From: Climacium dendroides
Taxonomy: Eukaryota > Streptophyta > Bryopsida > Hypnales > Climaciaceae
Length of the DNA stretch: 64,000 nucleotides
Direction: 5' to 3'
Assembly: GCA_950106755.1 (NCBI GenBank)
Contig: OX467084.1
Location: 30,197,213-30,261,212 of the forward strand
Made by a program: the position numbers and the translations under genes. Below are positions 10,525 to 23,030 of the stretch, piece by piece. Positions within the stretch are counted from its first letter, which is position 1; the number at the start of each line of letters is the position of its first letter. A model generated the notes under the pieces. That model was given only the letters and a program-made list of their open reading frames with translations, was not told where the DNA came from and did not search any database.

Positions 10525-11615
10525 TTTTCAACTTCTACGCTAGTCCAAAACTCTAACAAGACTTCAAATTATACATGGACTGTGTCATTGACTTCAAAAG
10601 GCTATTCTTAGTCAAAATGAGCTCCCCATTTTTCTTTTCCATCACGAAAAAGTCACGGAAAACTAGCACCAACTTCAAACAAAAACGAGGTAAAAATTCA
10701 ATTGTTGGAGTTTACTTTTTCTAAAGAAACTGATTAGCTTTGACTCTTTAGAAGCTATGAGGGAGTAAGAAAAGACTCTCCTTTAGCCTTCTTTGATTTC
10801 ATGTGCTTTTGAAACGCCAATCAACTCCACAAATTCTTTCAAAGTTTACCGGAACTGGAATTTTTTTATCAGTTGGAATACTTTTTGATGTCAAAATGCC
10901 TTGAAACTTGTTGGTGCATGCTATCAACATGAAAGAAACTATAATCATTTTTAGTGAGATTTTACTGTAGCTTACATAATTTCTAGGAATTTTCCACCAT
11001 TGGTTTTAGTGGTTGATTGTTCAAAAGAGGATCTTTTATAAGTCAAAAGATTCCAAAAATCTTAATAGAACCTCTCATCAAATCCTATAAAAGATGAACA
11101 AATTCATATTTTTATTTTGCACATTCAAAAAGGAGAATAAAACTCAGCTATCTTCTTTAATCACTAATGATTAAGGAAATTTTCACACAAAAAGGAATCT
11201 TGACAAACCAATTTGATTGTTGGACTCGAATGATTTCAACCCTAGAACACCTTAATTATGCCAAAGATACCTTCTTCTAATCCATTTAGAGTTTTGAAAT
11301 ATGTAGGCTAAAAATTGGGTATTTCTTAGAACAACTAAGAAATTGAAACCTATCCTCAAGAAATGACTTAGGGATCTCACTAGGGTTCTCCACAACCATT
11401 TTAGCCAAGACTTATCACATGCGAGGTAGGTATAGGCATTTGGAGTAATATTCACAAAGTATTTTATAGTTTGACTACTTCTAAGTTCTCAATCTATATA
11501 ATTATAGAATTTTGGATTATTTTAGATATTCTATTCTATTTTGGACCAAATACTATATTGGTATGTAACATGAGTATTTGAATTTAACACTTGTGAAGTA
11601 TTTCAATATATAAAA
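10525..11615. other. AT-rich intergenic DNA, no gene
   Basis: No recognisable coding, RNA or mobile features. Short frames here are below what chance gives in such DNA. Confidence 0.5.
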
Positions 11616-11621
11616 CTTAAC

Positions 11622-12110
11622 TTAACCCCTAAAGGTTTTGGACTATGTTTTCACTAAAAACACTTCAAAACTGTTATTTCTAGTGCAAGTACAAAATTTT
11701 AGAAAAAACCCATTTGTAGACACATGTAACTTTAGGATCTTGTATTACACTAATTTGAAAAGATGTAAAAAAAATTTAAAAATTTCCACTATGTTGATGG
11801 CAAGATATTTAGTATTTAAAGTGACAAAGCTCTCTTCTTTGATATTACAAAAAATCAATCAACTGCACTTCGCAAGGTCACATTTGTATGAAAAAATGTC
11901 CAAAATGATGGTTACTCTTTGGAGACATTCTTCAAGGCAAGTTAACTACATGTTTGAAAATTTTCTAATCAATTATTTGAAAATTAAAATATCTCATAAT
12001 TTTCTTCTCATTAATCAAAAATAAAATGATTCAAAGCTTTCCATGTATATGCAAATCTAAAAAACCAATTCCAAATTTTTATTTCTCAAAAAAGTAATTT
12101 TGAAGAATTT
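11622..12110 (+). repeat. Family B copy, one terminus visible (TTAACCCCTAAAGG)
   Basis: Starts TTAACCCCTAAAGGTTTTGG. The following 400 bp align by eye with the inverted copy ending at 17188 and, more loosely, with the copy starting at 50684 (shared blocks 'AAAACTGTTATTTCTAGTG', 'TGCACTTCRCAAGGTYACAT'). The 128-codon frame at 11638-12024 lies wholly inside this repeat and has no family match that I can see, so it is treated as repeat sequence. Confidence 0.55.
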
Positions 12111-13389
12111 TTTGAGTTGTTCAAAGACCAATGAAAATTACATATGATACAATGACTTTTTTACCATGCAGTCAAAAGTTATGAAAATCGTTGGACCTTA
12201 AAGCTACTCCTTGGACACATTGTGTGTGAAAATTTCAAAGAAAAAAATAGAAATTATGTTCATAATGAGTTGTCCAAAATTGCTATACTGCCAAAAGTGG
12301 TGTTTGGTCCTTTAAGTTTTTATTTTTTATTTTAAAATAAAATAAAATTATAAGTTACAATTAATGAATCGAGAGCTCATAGTAGAGCAAAAATCTAACT
12401 AATTGAGTGGAAACAGAAGGTTATCTCAAGGATGCTATCACCTTATACATAAAACTAGAAAACATGGAATCAAGGCTTGCCATTCATGACGATGTTTTCA
12501 CAAAATAGACAGTAGTCAAAATACGCTACAAAAACAAAACATCAAAGATTTGACAAAAGAAAATCGGGGTAGTTTTTATACATTTTTTCAAGGTCTCCCC
12601 TTCCTCATTTAACCTCTAGAAGTTTTTAGGTTTAATTGCTAACTATTGCTAATCACTAATAAAAGTCAATTTATTGCTAGATTAATTTCTAATTGCCTTT
12701 CCAAAAAGTCATCTTCTACATTTTGGAAAAATCTGAATTTTTTGGATAACTACTAAGTAAGAAGTCATGAATACTAAGTGCAACTTTATATTCTTACTCT
12801 TGACTTTCACAAGTTTTAATTTTAATTACTTCCTTTTAAATTTAGTGGACAAAAAATCTTTTAATTAAAAGGGAAACTTTGACAAACTAATTGCACCATT
12901 GAGCTCCTAGAATGTTCTTATGTCAAAAACACCTTTCTTCAATATTCAATCACATCATTCTTTACATTGCTTGAGTTTTTATATGTAAAATCAACACCTA
13001 ACTTTTTACAATTTTCTCAAAATGGATGGCAATTCTAGTTTGGATGTTTGGTTGACTACAAGTATAACTAAGTCTAAAGGGAACTCTCAACTAAAATTTA
13101 CTAAATCTCATTTGGCCAAGCTATGCCACATATATTTGTAGACCTGCATCAATTTCTAATTTAGAATAGAAATCTTATATCTACTAAGCTTGGCTACCTC
13201 TTAGACACCTAATCTTCCTAATCTTGGACATTTAACTTATCTTAGAAGCAAAGAAATAAAGTGCTCTTAGGCACTTTAAGATTCTGAGGGTAAATATTGT
13301 TTTGGTAGGGACTTTACTAATTACAAATTATCACTTTTTTATGGATTTTTGTCTATAAAATCTAATACCATTTTTTTTAAAAGACATTA
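12111..13389. other. AT-rich intergenic DNA; isolated TTAACC end near 12620
   Basis: No gene seen. At about 12619 'TTTAACCTCTAGAAG' resembles a degenerate family B terminus without a visible partner. Confidence 0.4.
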
Positions 13390-13830
13390 TGAGACCAAAG
13401 TAACAACTTAGAGGCTCACACTTACACACAACATAACATCACACTCCAACATAAATCTAATTCAATAATAAGTAAAGACAATAAACTCCTAAATAATATC
13501 AATATTCAACAATTAGGCAACTTCAAATTGCAATTACATCCTTGGATAACACACAACTCCAAATTTGAAACAACACCACACTATTCTGTTGATCTATACA
13601 CACATAACCACAACTTAAAATAAACCATCAAAAAACAATTGGAACCCACAAACTCAAATCTCATCAATCATTAAACAATTGTCACAACATACTCTCCATC
13701 AACAAACAATCTCCAAAACAATACTTCCATACAACTAGGCAATCACATATACAACACACATATACCAATTAAGTACATAAAATCCACCACATTAATTGTA
13801 AAAGAAAACATAACTTCACTAGGTTGGGGT
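13390..13830 (+). other. A/C-rich, G-poor strand-asymmetric block
   Basis: For about 440 bp the plus strand is dominated by A and C, with short CA-, ACA- and CAAC-like runs and very few G. No frame or repeat boundary was recognised. Strand-skewed A/C-rich blocks occur in noncoding parts of some LTR elements, but no LTR was identified here. Confidence 0.5.
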
Positions 13831-16270
13831 GTTCATGCTCTCTCGTAGTTGGTGAAAAATAAATGGGCCACTTGAATCCTAGTAGTAGTTAGCAACAATT
13901 GCTAACTACCAATTCCTCCTGGACCTTTTAACTTTCCCAATAACTACCAATAAATTAAACACAATTCACAGTTAGACAACTTTCCAACCAAACAATTTAA
14001 TTCTACACCTACTTAATGCCTATTTGGCTAATTTTTTCCTTTTTATAATACATTTTTAACACTGAATTAGCAAGAGCCAAAATTTGAAATTCAAAATTTC
14101 AAAACTAATTAAGAAATCTACAAATTACCTTAAATAATTAGAAGCTTGAACTTTCAACATTCAATGTTCACAAATTTTAGTTGTATTTGCATCGGACCAT
14201 GCAAAGTGTGCCCAATATATTATTACCATCAAATTAATATCCACTTGTAACTTAAGCCTTCTATCTTAGCAAGTTCTAAATAATTTGTTGCACTTTAGCC
14301 CAATGTTTTTGATGTTCTCCGATTGCATTTTGCTTTGAGGTTTAAACTTCTACACTTATTTTTGTGTGATTTTTCTATCATGGTTTGGTCTTTGCATTGA
14401 AGATTCAATGTTACAAATGTGTAGATTCTTCTTTCATTTGTGTTGCAAACAATGACTTCAGATTCTTCCTTGATTAGAATGGAAATGCATTGTGAATGAC
14501 AAAGATGAAAAGACATTCATTGATGGAGGTGGTATAGTGTTATGGTTAAGTCTAGTTTCTAAAAGTGTTGAAGATTTTGTTTTTTCAATCATGCATTCAA
14601 TTGATGTTGATTATCATAAAAGAGTCATGTCATCTTTGTTGAAAAAATGAAATGAAATCTCAAGCAACTAACAGTTTCAATTTTGTTTCTTGCTTCAGTT
14701 AGCATATTTCAAAAGCAAAAAATTATTTTAAACTTATACTACTTCAAAAGGAGACAAAACAAATTTGAATAAATAAAAGTTTCAATTGTTATAAATGATG
14801 TTTGAATACTAGAAAACAATAGGATACCTTAAAAAAATTTGGAACAAAATTTAATCCCCCTTCTCCTATAATACCCTTGGACATATTGCTATACAAAGTA
14901 ACATGTGGTAAGCCCCTAGAGGTTTTATATTTCTTCTCTTGTTGCAAATGTGTCCCTGTTTAGGAATCAAAATAGACATTGCATCAAACAAATGAATTTA
15001 AGTGATTATGATTGCTCACTTTAGATTATGGCTACTACCATTGAAAAAATATTGTTATTTAGAGTTTTTATTTTATCCATATACAGAATAAATCATATAA
15101 TATTTACATTAAGAAAAATCTTGTGATTCCAAGATATAATTCCAAAATTTAGTTACAAAGGTCCACATTAGTGTCAAACTAGGCAAAATGGGCCATAGGC
15201 AACAAAATTTGGTATTATAGTGCAATAAAATCCCTCTTTTACAAGTGTTATATTACCCTAAAGATCTAAAGAGATCACTTTCAATTTTTTGAGATCTCAA
15301 AAAAGCATTGTTGATTTTATAATTTGGGATTTTTCCTTAAATTTTTTAGAATGGATGCTAATAATTCTAATCTACATGTAAAGCTTTGTTCTTCATTCTA
15401 ATAAATATTATAAAAGTTATTCTAATTCAAAATTTGAAGCGATAATAATGAAGAATTCTATTAAATTGCAGACGATTAAGGTAGGAAACCTTTTAAAGTC
15501 ATTTTTTGAACTCAATTTTAAAAATATTCAAACAAAAACACAATTAAGAGTAATGATTTATTACTCAAAAATTCTCACAATTAGGCTTATCAATTCCAAT
15601 TTTTTGTAAAAGTTACTAGCGGTTTAGTTTTTTCGTTCATGTAGTATCATCTTTTTATTTTATAATTTTTTTGAAGATGAATATGTAAGTGTTTTTTATT
15701 ATATTTTTTCATATAATCTCAACTATTATCTAACACATTGAGTAAATTTAGAAGATACTGGATATACGTGTCATTTTTTTCTAAAATGTTGAAAGACAAA
15801 ATCTAAAATGTTGAAAGACCAAAAAAATTACCTTTCGGAAGGACTAAAAGAACCTATATTTTGAAGTATGAACTCATTGAACTTGTAATTAGTAAAGATA
15901 TTCACTATACAAATTTAGGATTATGTACTTAAACAAGTTAAATAAAGGATTCTAAGATTAATTCATTAAATAGATAAATATAGATGAAAATTTTAGCCTT
16001 GCTAAGGGGATGGAGCAATGGTGGTAGTATGTGAGTCCAAGAATGCAAGCTTGACTGTGAGCATTGAGCCTACAATATAGGTACTTATAATATAGATACT
16101 ACACAATAGAAGGTGTATGTATCATAAATACCTATAATATAGATATTTATAACATATATATAGTATAATCATAGACGATTTCTCTAGTATATATATCTAT
16201 AATATAGGTGTGGAGTATTCTAAGCTCTTGGGCTCATATTCCTATACTCATATATAGCAACCCTTGGAGA
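13831..16270. other. AT-rich intergenic DNA, no gene
   Basis: Nothing codable was recognised. A short direct duplication of 'CTAAAATGTTGAAAGAC' occurs at about 15781-15820. Around 16075-16215 there is a cluster of palindromic 'CTATAATATAG' type repeats. Confidence 0.5.
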
Positions 16271-16273
16271 TAG

Positions 16274-17188
16274 AGATGTATTTTAACCTCCAAAGGACCA
16301 ACCTACTCAATTTTGGGTAGGTACTTGTGACTAGAGAATTTCATATTTTGGGTCCAAAATTTAATAGAAGGTGTAGACAAGGAATATCTTTCATATTCAC
16401 TAAAATTCAAGACATTTGAAAATATGAATCAAAATTTATGACCTAATATGTTATTTCTTTTTGTAAATGGTCAATCTAGGCAAATTAGAAAAAATCACTT
16501 TTTTCATAAACAAAAATTTGAATTTTTTTTCCTAGATTTATATATATGTAGAAAGCTTTGATCATTCTATTTTAATTATTGAGATGAAAGTTATGAGGAG
16601 TTTTTGTTTGCGGGTAGTTATGGATTCTCTACTCTAAAATAAACTTTGAGTCTTTTACATAATTCAATTTTTAATATTTAAAAAAAAAATCATAGGACAT
16701 ATATTATACATTACAATCCTTGGGATTGAAAACTTTCAATTCCATAAATAAATTGTTAAAAATTTAGTATTTTGAATCATTCTCTACATCTTTCTACTTA
16801 CTATTTTTTTCCTATATGTTGTACAATTCCAAATGATTTAAAAATTTTCAAGCATGTAGCCAACTTGATTTGAAGAATAAATATGAAGAAGCACCACCAT
16901 TTTGGAATTTTTTTTGTACAAATGTAACCTTGTGAAGTGCAATTGCTTGGTTTTTGTAGGGCCCCCCAAAAGGATTTGTGTCACTTCAAACACTAACATT
17001 TTGCAATCCTTGTGGTGGAAATTTTTTAATTTTTTTCCACATGTTCTCAAACCAAAGTATTATAAGATCCTATGGTTACATATATTTAAAAATGTTTTTT
17101 TTTCCAAAATTTGGTATTTATACTAGAAATGGCAGTTTTAAATCATTTTTGATAAAAACATAGTCAAGGAACTTCAAAGGTTAAGGTC
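16274..17188. mobile_element. Probable family B element with inverted TTAACC ends
   Basis: The left end TTAACCTCCAAAGGACCAA faces an inverted right end whose complement reads CTTAACCTTTGAAGTTCC. The right 450 bp are an inverted relative of the copy at 11622-12100. The 70-codon minus frame at 16838-17050 and its plus-strand shadows lie inside and are not genes. The termini are diverged, so pairing the two ends into one element is a judgement. Confidence 0.45.
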
Positions 17189-20100
17189 CTTTCTAAGATG
17201 GGCCTAAAATACACACATTAGAATTGAGGGAAGAGGATCAATTCCAAATTCATTTTATTTCTTAGTAGAGTAGCTTTTGAGATGAGACAAATAGTTTATC
17301 AAGTTACTCATGTCATTTTCTTTGATTTTGTATTTTCTACATAACCTTAATTTAACTTGTTAAATCTAAAATTTAGGTCAAATTGTAGACCCTCTTGTTA
17401 TCTAATATTATATGATTTTCCAATTCATATGTGGAATAGTTGTGTTTCATTTCCAATGTGATTAATATTGTACATTTAGTTTATGATCCTGCATTTACAT
17501 TTGAAGAAAACTTGTTGAAACTAATTAAAACTCCCACTATTTGTTTTGCTTAAAATATACTAGAGCAACCTTGCCAATGACCGCACAAACAAATCTCAAA
17601 CTCTTTTCTACAAGAGAATAGGAACTTTTAAGTTTTGAAACTTAGCACAATTGTTCATATGCATGTTAGGATTCACTTTAGAAAAATAATTTGCAAAAAA
17701 CTCTAATGATTAGTTATCCTTAGGCAGGTGTTCCATGTTGCTCATTCACAAAGTTCAATTGGCGTGCGGTTGGTGTCCAATTATTTACGGGGTTGCTGTG
17801 CAATCATTGGATGTGTATGGTAATTGACAGGTTTATTCTAGTACTTCCAAATGTTCTAAAAGGTCTTTTACATTTAAGGGTTTTAAAGGAGTTTTTCAAC
17901 TTCACTAATATTCTTGTTATGATTAGAAACCATTAAGGTTGGTACACCAAAATTTGTCATTTTTTCTTGCTATGAATGGTTTCTATTATTAGATTGTATA
18001 AAGTTTATCTTTTTTCGTTGGCAAATGATAGGAGATTTCAATGCACCAAGGAATGCATCATTTGGATTCTGTTTGCGAAAGTTATAAAGGGTCAAAAATA
18101 TTTGGTAGATGTTCTATAGTTGTTTCTTCTTGAATAGGTACATATTGATTTAGCAGATGTACTTATTGTGAGCATTTGATTAAGTGGCGCTTTTTGATCC
18201 CTAGTGCATTTAGGTGTTCCTACCTACCTTATATTTGTGCATCATGCATTCATAAACATTTCTAACCATTCTTCACCCTATTATTAATATTACTTCTCTA
18301 AATTATCACACCTTCTTCATCCCATTCTCAATCTTCAGAGAATGGGAACGTGGCACTCTTCCATTGACTCTCCATGACTTGCGGAGGTCCCATCCTTTGA
18401 AGATTGAGAATGGCTATTCTTCTCCTCCAGAGGTGAAGAATGGACGTGAAGAAGATTTTGCTCAAGAATTTTACATTGCTTCAAAGCTTCATTTTTACCC
18501 TGCATCCCCATTTCCATTTTCTACATCTTGTGTTCTTGCTCCGTCTACTCTACACATTCTACACCTTCACCGTCCGTTGCCCACCGCGTGCGCGTTTACT
18601 GTGTCCATCATCCATTCCACATGTTTTGGTAAATCTAGGTATTTAATTCTCTCTACTCTCCTTCTCCTCTCCTACAGAACAGGAGAGGGTGTCACACCTT
18701 CTTCCTGGTTTCTGGCTTGTAATTGGCTACTCTTTCCTCGCCGCAAGTTCTCATTCTTCTTAGAAATTCCAGATTCCGAGAAGGAGGTGTGGCTGCCCCT
18801 ACTGAGTGAATGTCATGGCTGGTGAACTTTTTCAGCTCCACCCCACTCAGCCAGCAGAAAGTTGTCTGGTCTTTTTCCCCAATTGAATCCAATGGGTGTG
18901 TGTGTCCCTGAATGGAACTTATCCAGTTAGAATCTGGGGTCCCTTCTTCCAACTCCGTGTGACTGAACTGCACTTCTGCAACCCAGATGGACTCATTCAG
19001 TTGCCACTCTACAGTATGGTATGGTAGTGTAGTGTACACTTACAGTACAGTATGTACAGGAGTGATGTGCCCCCAGGGACAGTATTGCAGTAAAGTGCTA
19101 TCCTACACCATTGCCCTTTCTTGGGTTTATCCCAATCTAAGCTTAGATGTGAGCTCAGGCGAAACTGGACTTGTTGCTAGGATTGCTGGCCATGCAATGC
19201 AATGTGTGTTGAGACCTCCAATTTGGAAATGACACGCTAGCTACAGGGGCAGCCACCCAACCCACAGTAAAGTCATGCTTCAACTACCCCTGCAATTAAA
19301 ATGTGATACAATCCAAACAAATCTCAAGGAGATCTTACATTTTGTTTGGGGAGGGAGACGGCCAGGGACCAGGGGGGGTGGACACAAGTCTCTCACTGCT
19401 CATGTTCAATGGCTGGGGTTCCCACTCCCACGGAAATAAATTCCAAAAAAAATTAAACATAAAAGGAGGAATGGTCCAAAATGCTGCAGTCTTCACATTT
19501 GGAGTCAAACACTATGTACTGTACTGTACTGTACATTGGCTTGGAGATAATAACTTACATGAAATCTATACCAAAAACACGTCACAGAGGCAGAGACAGG
19601 TTTCCTCAGCTTTCTCTTACTTACAATATTGGCGCTTTGAAAAGTGAAGGTGTCATTCAAAAAAAGGAACAAAAGAAATAGGAGTAGACCTGAATCCTGC
19701 TTTCAAGGGCAGGCAGGGGGAGAGAACCAAAGTCAAATGCCACTTGGGGTATCCCTTTATTTGTGTAAAAAAAAATGCCACCTGGGGGAAGGAAGACCCT
19801 GTATCCAGAGCAGAAAACCTGGTTTTTGCAGCAAGCAGAATCAAATTCTTGATTAATGACCTCCTTGTGCTAATCACGCATCTATTGTAGCAAGTGACTT
19901 GGATGTGATTTCTACAAGCCATATCAACAAAAAAAAATAATGTCTCTTTGATCTAAAATCTAAGTCTTATTAACATTGATTTTCATTGATTCAAGTACAA
20001 GTTAATTGGCATCAGGTGCACCATATGTGCCAAAGGATTGTTGCTTACAGAGCATTGCTTGTATGAGAGAGGAAGTGGAGGTATGAGCAATATGAGCCCG

Positions 20101-20300
20101 CAAGTATGGTGAGTGCCTGGAGGAATGCGAAGAAGAGCCTCATTCCAAGAGAGCCAGAGTGGGATGAAAGTCAAGGGAGCTGAAGACATTCATGCAATTT
20201 TGCCAAACCTTACAAGTTAAGCATAACTCACAGTTGCTTAAGCAGACAATGCTCAAGGGTTTCCTTGATGCCAATGCAATTGTGTTGGTGGGTGCCATCA
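17189..20300. other. Intergenic DNA with a higher-complexity segment (18300-20250)
   Basis: The segment 18300-20250 is less AT-rich and looks single-copy. It has several overlapping frames (153 codons plus at 18364-18825, 115 codons minus at 18692-19039, 114 codons plus at 19303-19647), but frames on opposite strands are equally long and no motif is visible. An inverted repeat CCCATTCTCAATCTTCA (18321) / TGAAGATTGAGAATGG (18398-18413) could form a hairpin of about 95 nt. TGTAC-type short tandem repeats are at 19516-19535. Confidence 0.4.
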
Positions 20301-20490
20301 TGTTTCAAACTACGGTAGGAAGCCTCTTGAATTGACTTACCAAAAAGAAGGCCTGCAGTTGAGCCAACCAGTTTCAATTGTCGTGGCGCCCTGAAAATTT
20401 TTCTGTTGTTGCTAACCAGATTGATTGAGGTCTATGTAAACCGCATACAATTTAGGGCTACATTTTATTAATCTATAGTAGTGGTGGACT

Positions 20491-20580
20491 AATATGGCAT
20501 CAAGTGACTTTGTCGCGTGCATTTTGACAAGACATCAATTCTATCATGTAATTATGTAACAAGTCATTTGATGCCATATT
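20491..20580. repeat. Small foldback repeat (90 bp)
   Basis: AATATGGCATCAAGTGACTT at 20491-20510 is repeated inverted at 20561-20580 with one or two mismatches, with a 50-bp loop. It is MITE-like, but I see no convincing target duplication. Confidence 0.5.
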
Positions 20581-21063
20581 TATCCAACATGGTCCCCAAA
20601 AATTAAGGGACTAAAAAATTGAACTATATTTGAAGAAATAAAATAATGAGATAAGTTGAGGTTAGGAAATTTTGTCTCCTATGACTTTGCACTTGTTTGG
20701 ACAAGCTATAGAATGAGGAATTTTTCATAGAATGATAAAAATGTCATGGACTCATATATGGAAGCAATTTTTGCTTGAAATCTTTGCCATATTGATCTTC
20801 ATAAAGTATTTTTAAAACCACATACCTATGAGATAGTCAAGTAGCCATGCCTTTTGACTAATATAATTGAATAACATTATTTGTTAAAATAGAGATCAAA
20901 TTTTAGTAGACTAAAATACCTTGATAGAAAATTTAGCACCTTGATGCCAATTATTTAATAAAGTATATAAATAAGCTTTGGCACCATGAAATACAATTTT
21001 CAAAATTTGTCATTGAATTCAAAAGAATCACTGTACTAGGCATCTATCTTACATACATTCATA

Positions 21064-22185
21064 GTTAAGTCAAAAGCAAGAATTGTAATCAAAGTAAAAT
21101 ATCAGAACTCATTTAGGCATAGTAGAATAGTTTATTCCAAAAGACATTCAACTTCCCAACATTAGACAAAAATTGAATCCAAGAAGGGTCCGCTTCAAAA
21201 TGCAAAAATTTGGGTGGAAAAGAGCCTTTTCAACTCACTAATTAGGAGAAGATTTGTATGATGGGCTCAAATATTTGTCTTGATTACCCAATCCATCTTC
21301 ATGATCTCATCTCCATTACCCAATCCATTTCTACAATTTTTTGGCTTAGTCGTAGAGGATAGTTAGCACACGCTTCCCACAAATTTTCACACGCCAAGTG
21401 TCCACAATCAATTTTTAGTGTTCCTACGTGGTGGTTGCACTAGTAGAAAACGCAGAAATTTCTGTTGTTTCGGTGACGTTGTTTTGGTCACCGAACAACA
21501 AATTTCTACTGAAATTTACAGATCCTCTGCTGAAATCTACTATCCTCTACAACTAAGCCAAGAAATTTCAGCAGAAATTTGTTGTTCGGTGACCAAAACA
21601 ACGTCACCGAAACAACAGAAATTTCTGCGTTTTCTACTAGTGTTGGAATGAGGATGTGGACACCCTCATACTCACTTCAATTAGAATTAAAGTTAATAAG
21701 AAAACTCAAAGCCCCTTGATGGGTTCAATTCCTTTGTAATGAGTGGAAAAATCAAGCTAACCTTCATTTCCAAAAATCAATTTGAGATTTCAAGCTTCCA
21801 ATCATAAGTTATAGACAAATTTCAACGAGGGTTTAAAGGAACATTTTCTTCAACATTTTCAACCTCAATGAATTTTGACCATAACTTTTGATTGGAGGCT
21901 TGAAATCTCAAATTGATTTTTGGTAATGAAAGTTAGCTTGATTTTACAACTATTTGAAAAAAATTGAAAAAAGTTATTCTACTATGCCAAAATGAGGTCA
22001 CAATTTCTATGTTTTGATAATGAGTAATTAAGCTTTCATTTTCAAATAATCCCAAACCCTTTGAAGATTAATGACAAACACATGATTTCATTATAAAAAC
22101 GACCCTTCCACCCTTTATTCTCACAAAATGTTAGTGACATAATTCATTCATTTTACCATCGAGAATTTTCTAGATGGTAAACGGT
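21064..22185 (+). mobile_element. Family A foldback element, interrupted by a CACTA MITE
   Basis: The left outer part is at 21064-21160 ('GTCAAAAGCAAGAATTGTAA', 'CATTTAGGCATAGTAG'). The central arms are 21750-21812 and 21880-21945, which share 'CCAAAAATCAATTTGAGATT' in inverted orientation. The right outer part is 21946-22030, with the companion module at 22033-22168. The stretch 21240-21740 between the left part and the arms holds the CACTA MITE and other inserted sequence. Confidence 0.6.
21438..21642. mobile_element. CACTA-type MITE (205 bp) with 3-bp target duplication TTG
   Basis: The ends are CACTAGTAGAAAACG... and its exact complement ...CTACTAGTG. The first 80 bp and last 80 bp are complementary with a single mismatch. 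TTG stands immediately outside both ends (21435-21437 and 21643-21645). CACTA start, near-perfect ends and a 3-bp duplication define the CMC/En-Spm superfamily. There is no room for a transposase, so it would depend on an autonomous relative. The near identity of the arms suggests a young insertion. The 77-codon frame spanning it is a by-product of the inverted repeat. Confidence 0.92.
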
Positions 22186-22188
22186 CAT

Positions 22189-22205
22189 CACTACTAGAAA
22201 ATAAT
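22189..22205 (+). repeat. Single CACTA-like terminus
   Basis: CACTACTAGAAAATAAT matches the consensus end of plant CACTA elements and sits where the family A companion module breaks off. I could not find a matching inverted end within 400 bp, so this is either a truncated CACTA element or one whose other end has decayed. Confidence 0.45.
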
Positions 22206-22479
22206 ATTCAAATCAACAAAAAATCAACACAATTTTGTTGAATTGGATATTGTATTGACCATTTCACAGTTTTTTTGTTTATTCAACACAAGTTAACAAA
22301 ATGGACACAAATTTTTTTTATTCAAATAATTCAATATCCAAATCAGCAATTTTTTTAATTCATTTTGACTTACAAAAATTTCAAATAAGTTTTTGTCACT
22401 ATGGTTGGAATTCTATGTACAATAGAAATATATATTTTTAAACTTAATCATTCATAATTTGGTATTTTTTAAACTCAAT

Positions 22480-23030
22480 AAACTTAGGTGGCCATTTTGG
22501 TATAGTAAAACACCTTTTCCAAAAAAATTTGAACTAAAAATTTGAAAAATCAAGCTAACTTTCATCTCCAAAAATCCAATTGAGATTTTGAACCTCCAAT
22601 AAAAATGATGGAAAAAATTCAAAGAAGAGTAGGAATGGACATTTTCTATGACATTTTAAATCTTTAAATGCCAACAAAGAAGTTATTTGTCCAATGGATG
22701 GCAAAGAATCTTTCTAGTAGGACAGAAATGTAACTATTCATCCTTAGAATTTTGTTGTAAAAAGGAGAGGTCCTCTACAATACTTTGACTTTTAATGAGT
22801 GCTTTTACAATTTTTTAAGTGAATGATTCACATAGTAACCAAAAGGATGATTAGTCCATCCTTTAAGGATTAAACATCTTCTTTGAATTTTGTCCATAAC
22901 TTTTGATTGAAGAGTCAAAATCACAAATAAGTTTTTGAAGATGAAATTTAGTTTAATTTTCAACTCTTTTTAGATCAAAGTTTAAAAAAATATATATTCT
23001 ACTATGATGAAATAGCTACAAAAGTTTGTT
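22480..23030. mobile_element. Family A foldback element hosting a nested family C element
   Basis: The left arm (22490-22620: 'GGTATAGTAAAACA', 'CAAGCTAACTTTCATCTCC', 'TTGAGATTTTGAACC') and right arm (22876-23010: 'CATAACTTTTGATTGAAGAG', 'TATTCTACTATGATG') are inverted relatives of each other and of the copies at 21064 and 24307. Between them lies a family C element (22655-22873). The nesting shows that A inserted first and C later. Confidence 0.6.
22655..22873 (+). mobile_element. Family C MITE nested in family A
   Basis: A 219-bp repeat starting TTTAAATCTTTAAATGCC and ending CATCCTTTAAGGATTAAA. It contains 'TTCTAGTAGGACAGAAATG' and 'GTGAATGATTCACATAG', found also at 45218-45452, 59015-59230 and, inverted, at 52467-52676 and 59613-59937. 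The ends are inverted relatives (TTTAATCCTTAAAGG type). Confidence 0.65.

Noticed and set aside
11638..12024. 128-codon plus frame
   Set aside because: It lies within a dispersed family B repeat that is also present inverted near 17000 with stops; no protein family was recognised.
18364..19039. Opposed frames of 153 (plus) and 115 (minus) codons
   Set aside because: No start context, splice support or domain; a higher-complexity segment gives such frames by chance.
21418..21651. 77-codon plus frame
   Set aside because: It spans the CACTA MITE and is produced by its inverted repeat.
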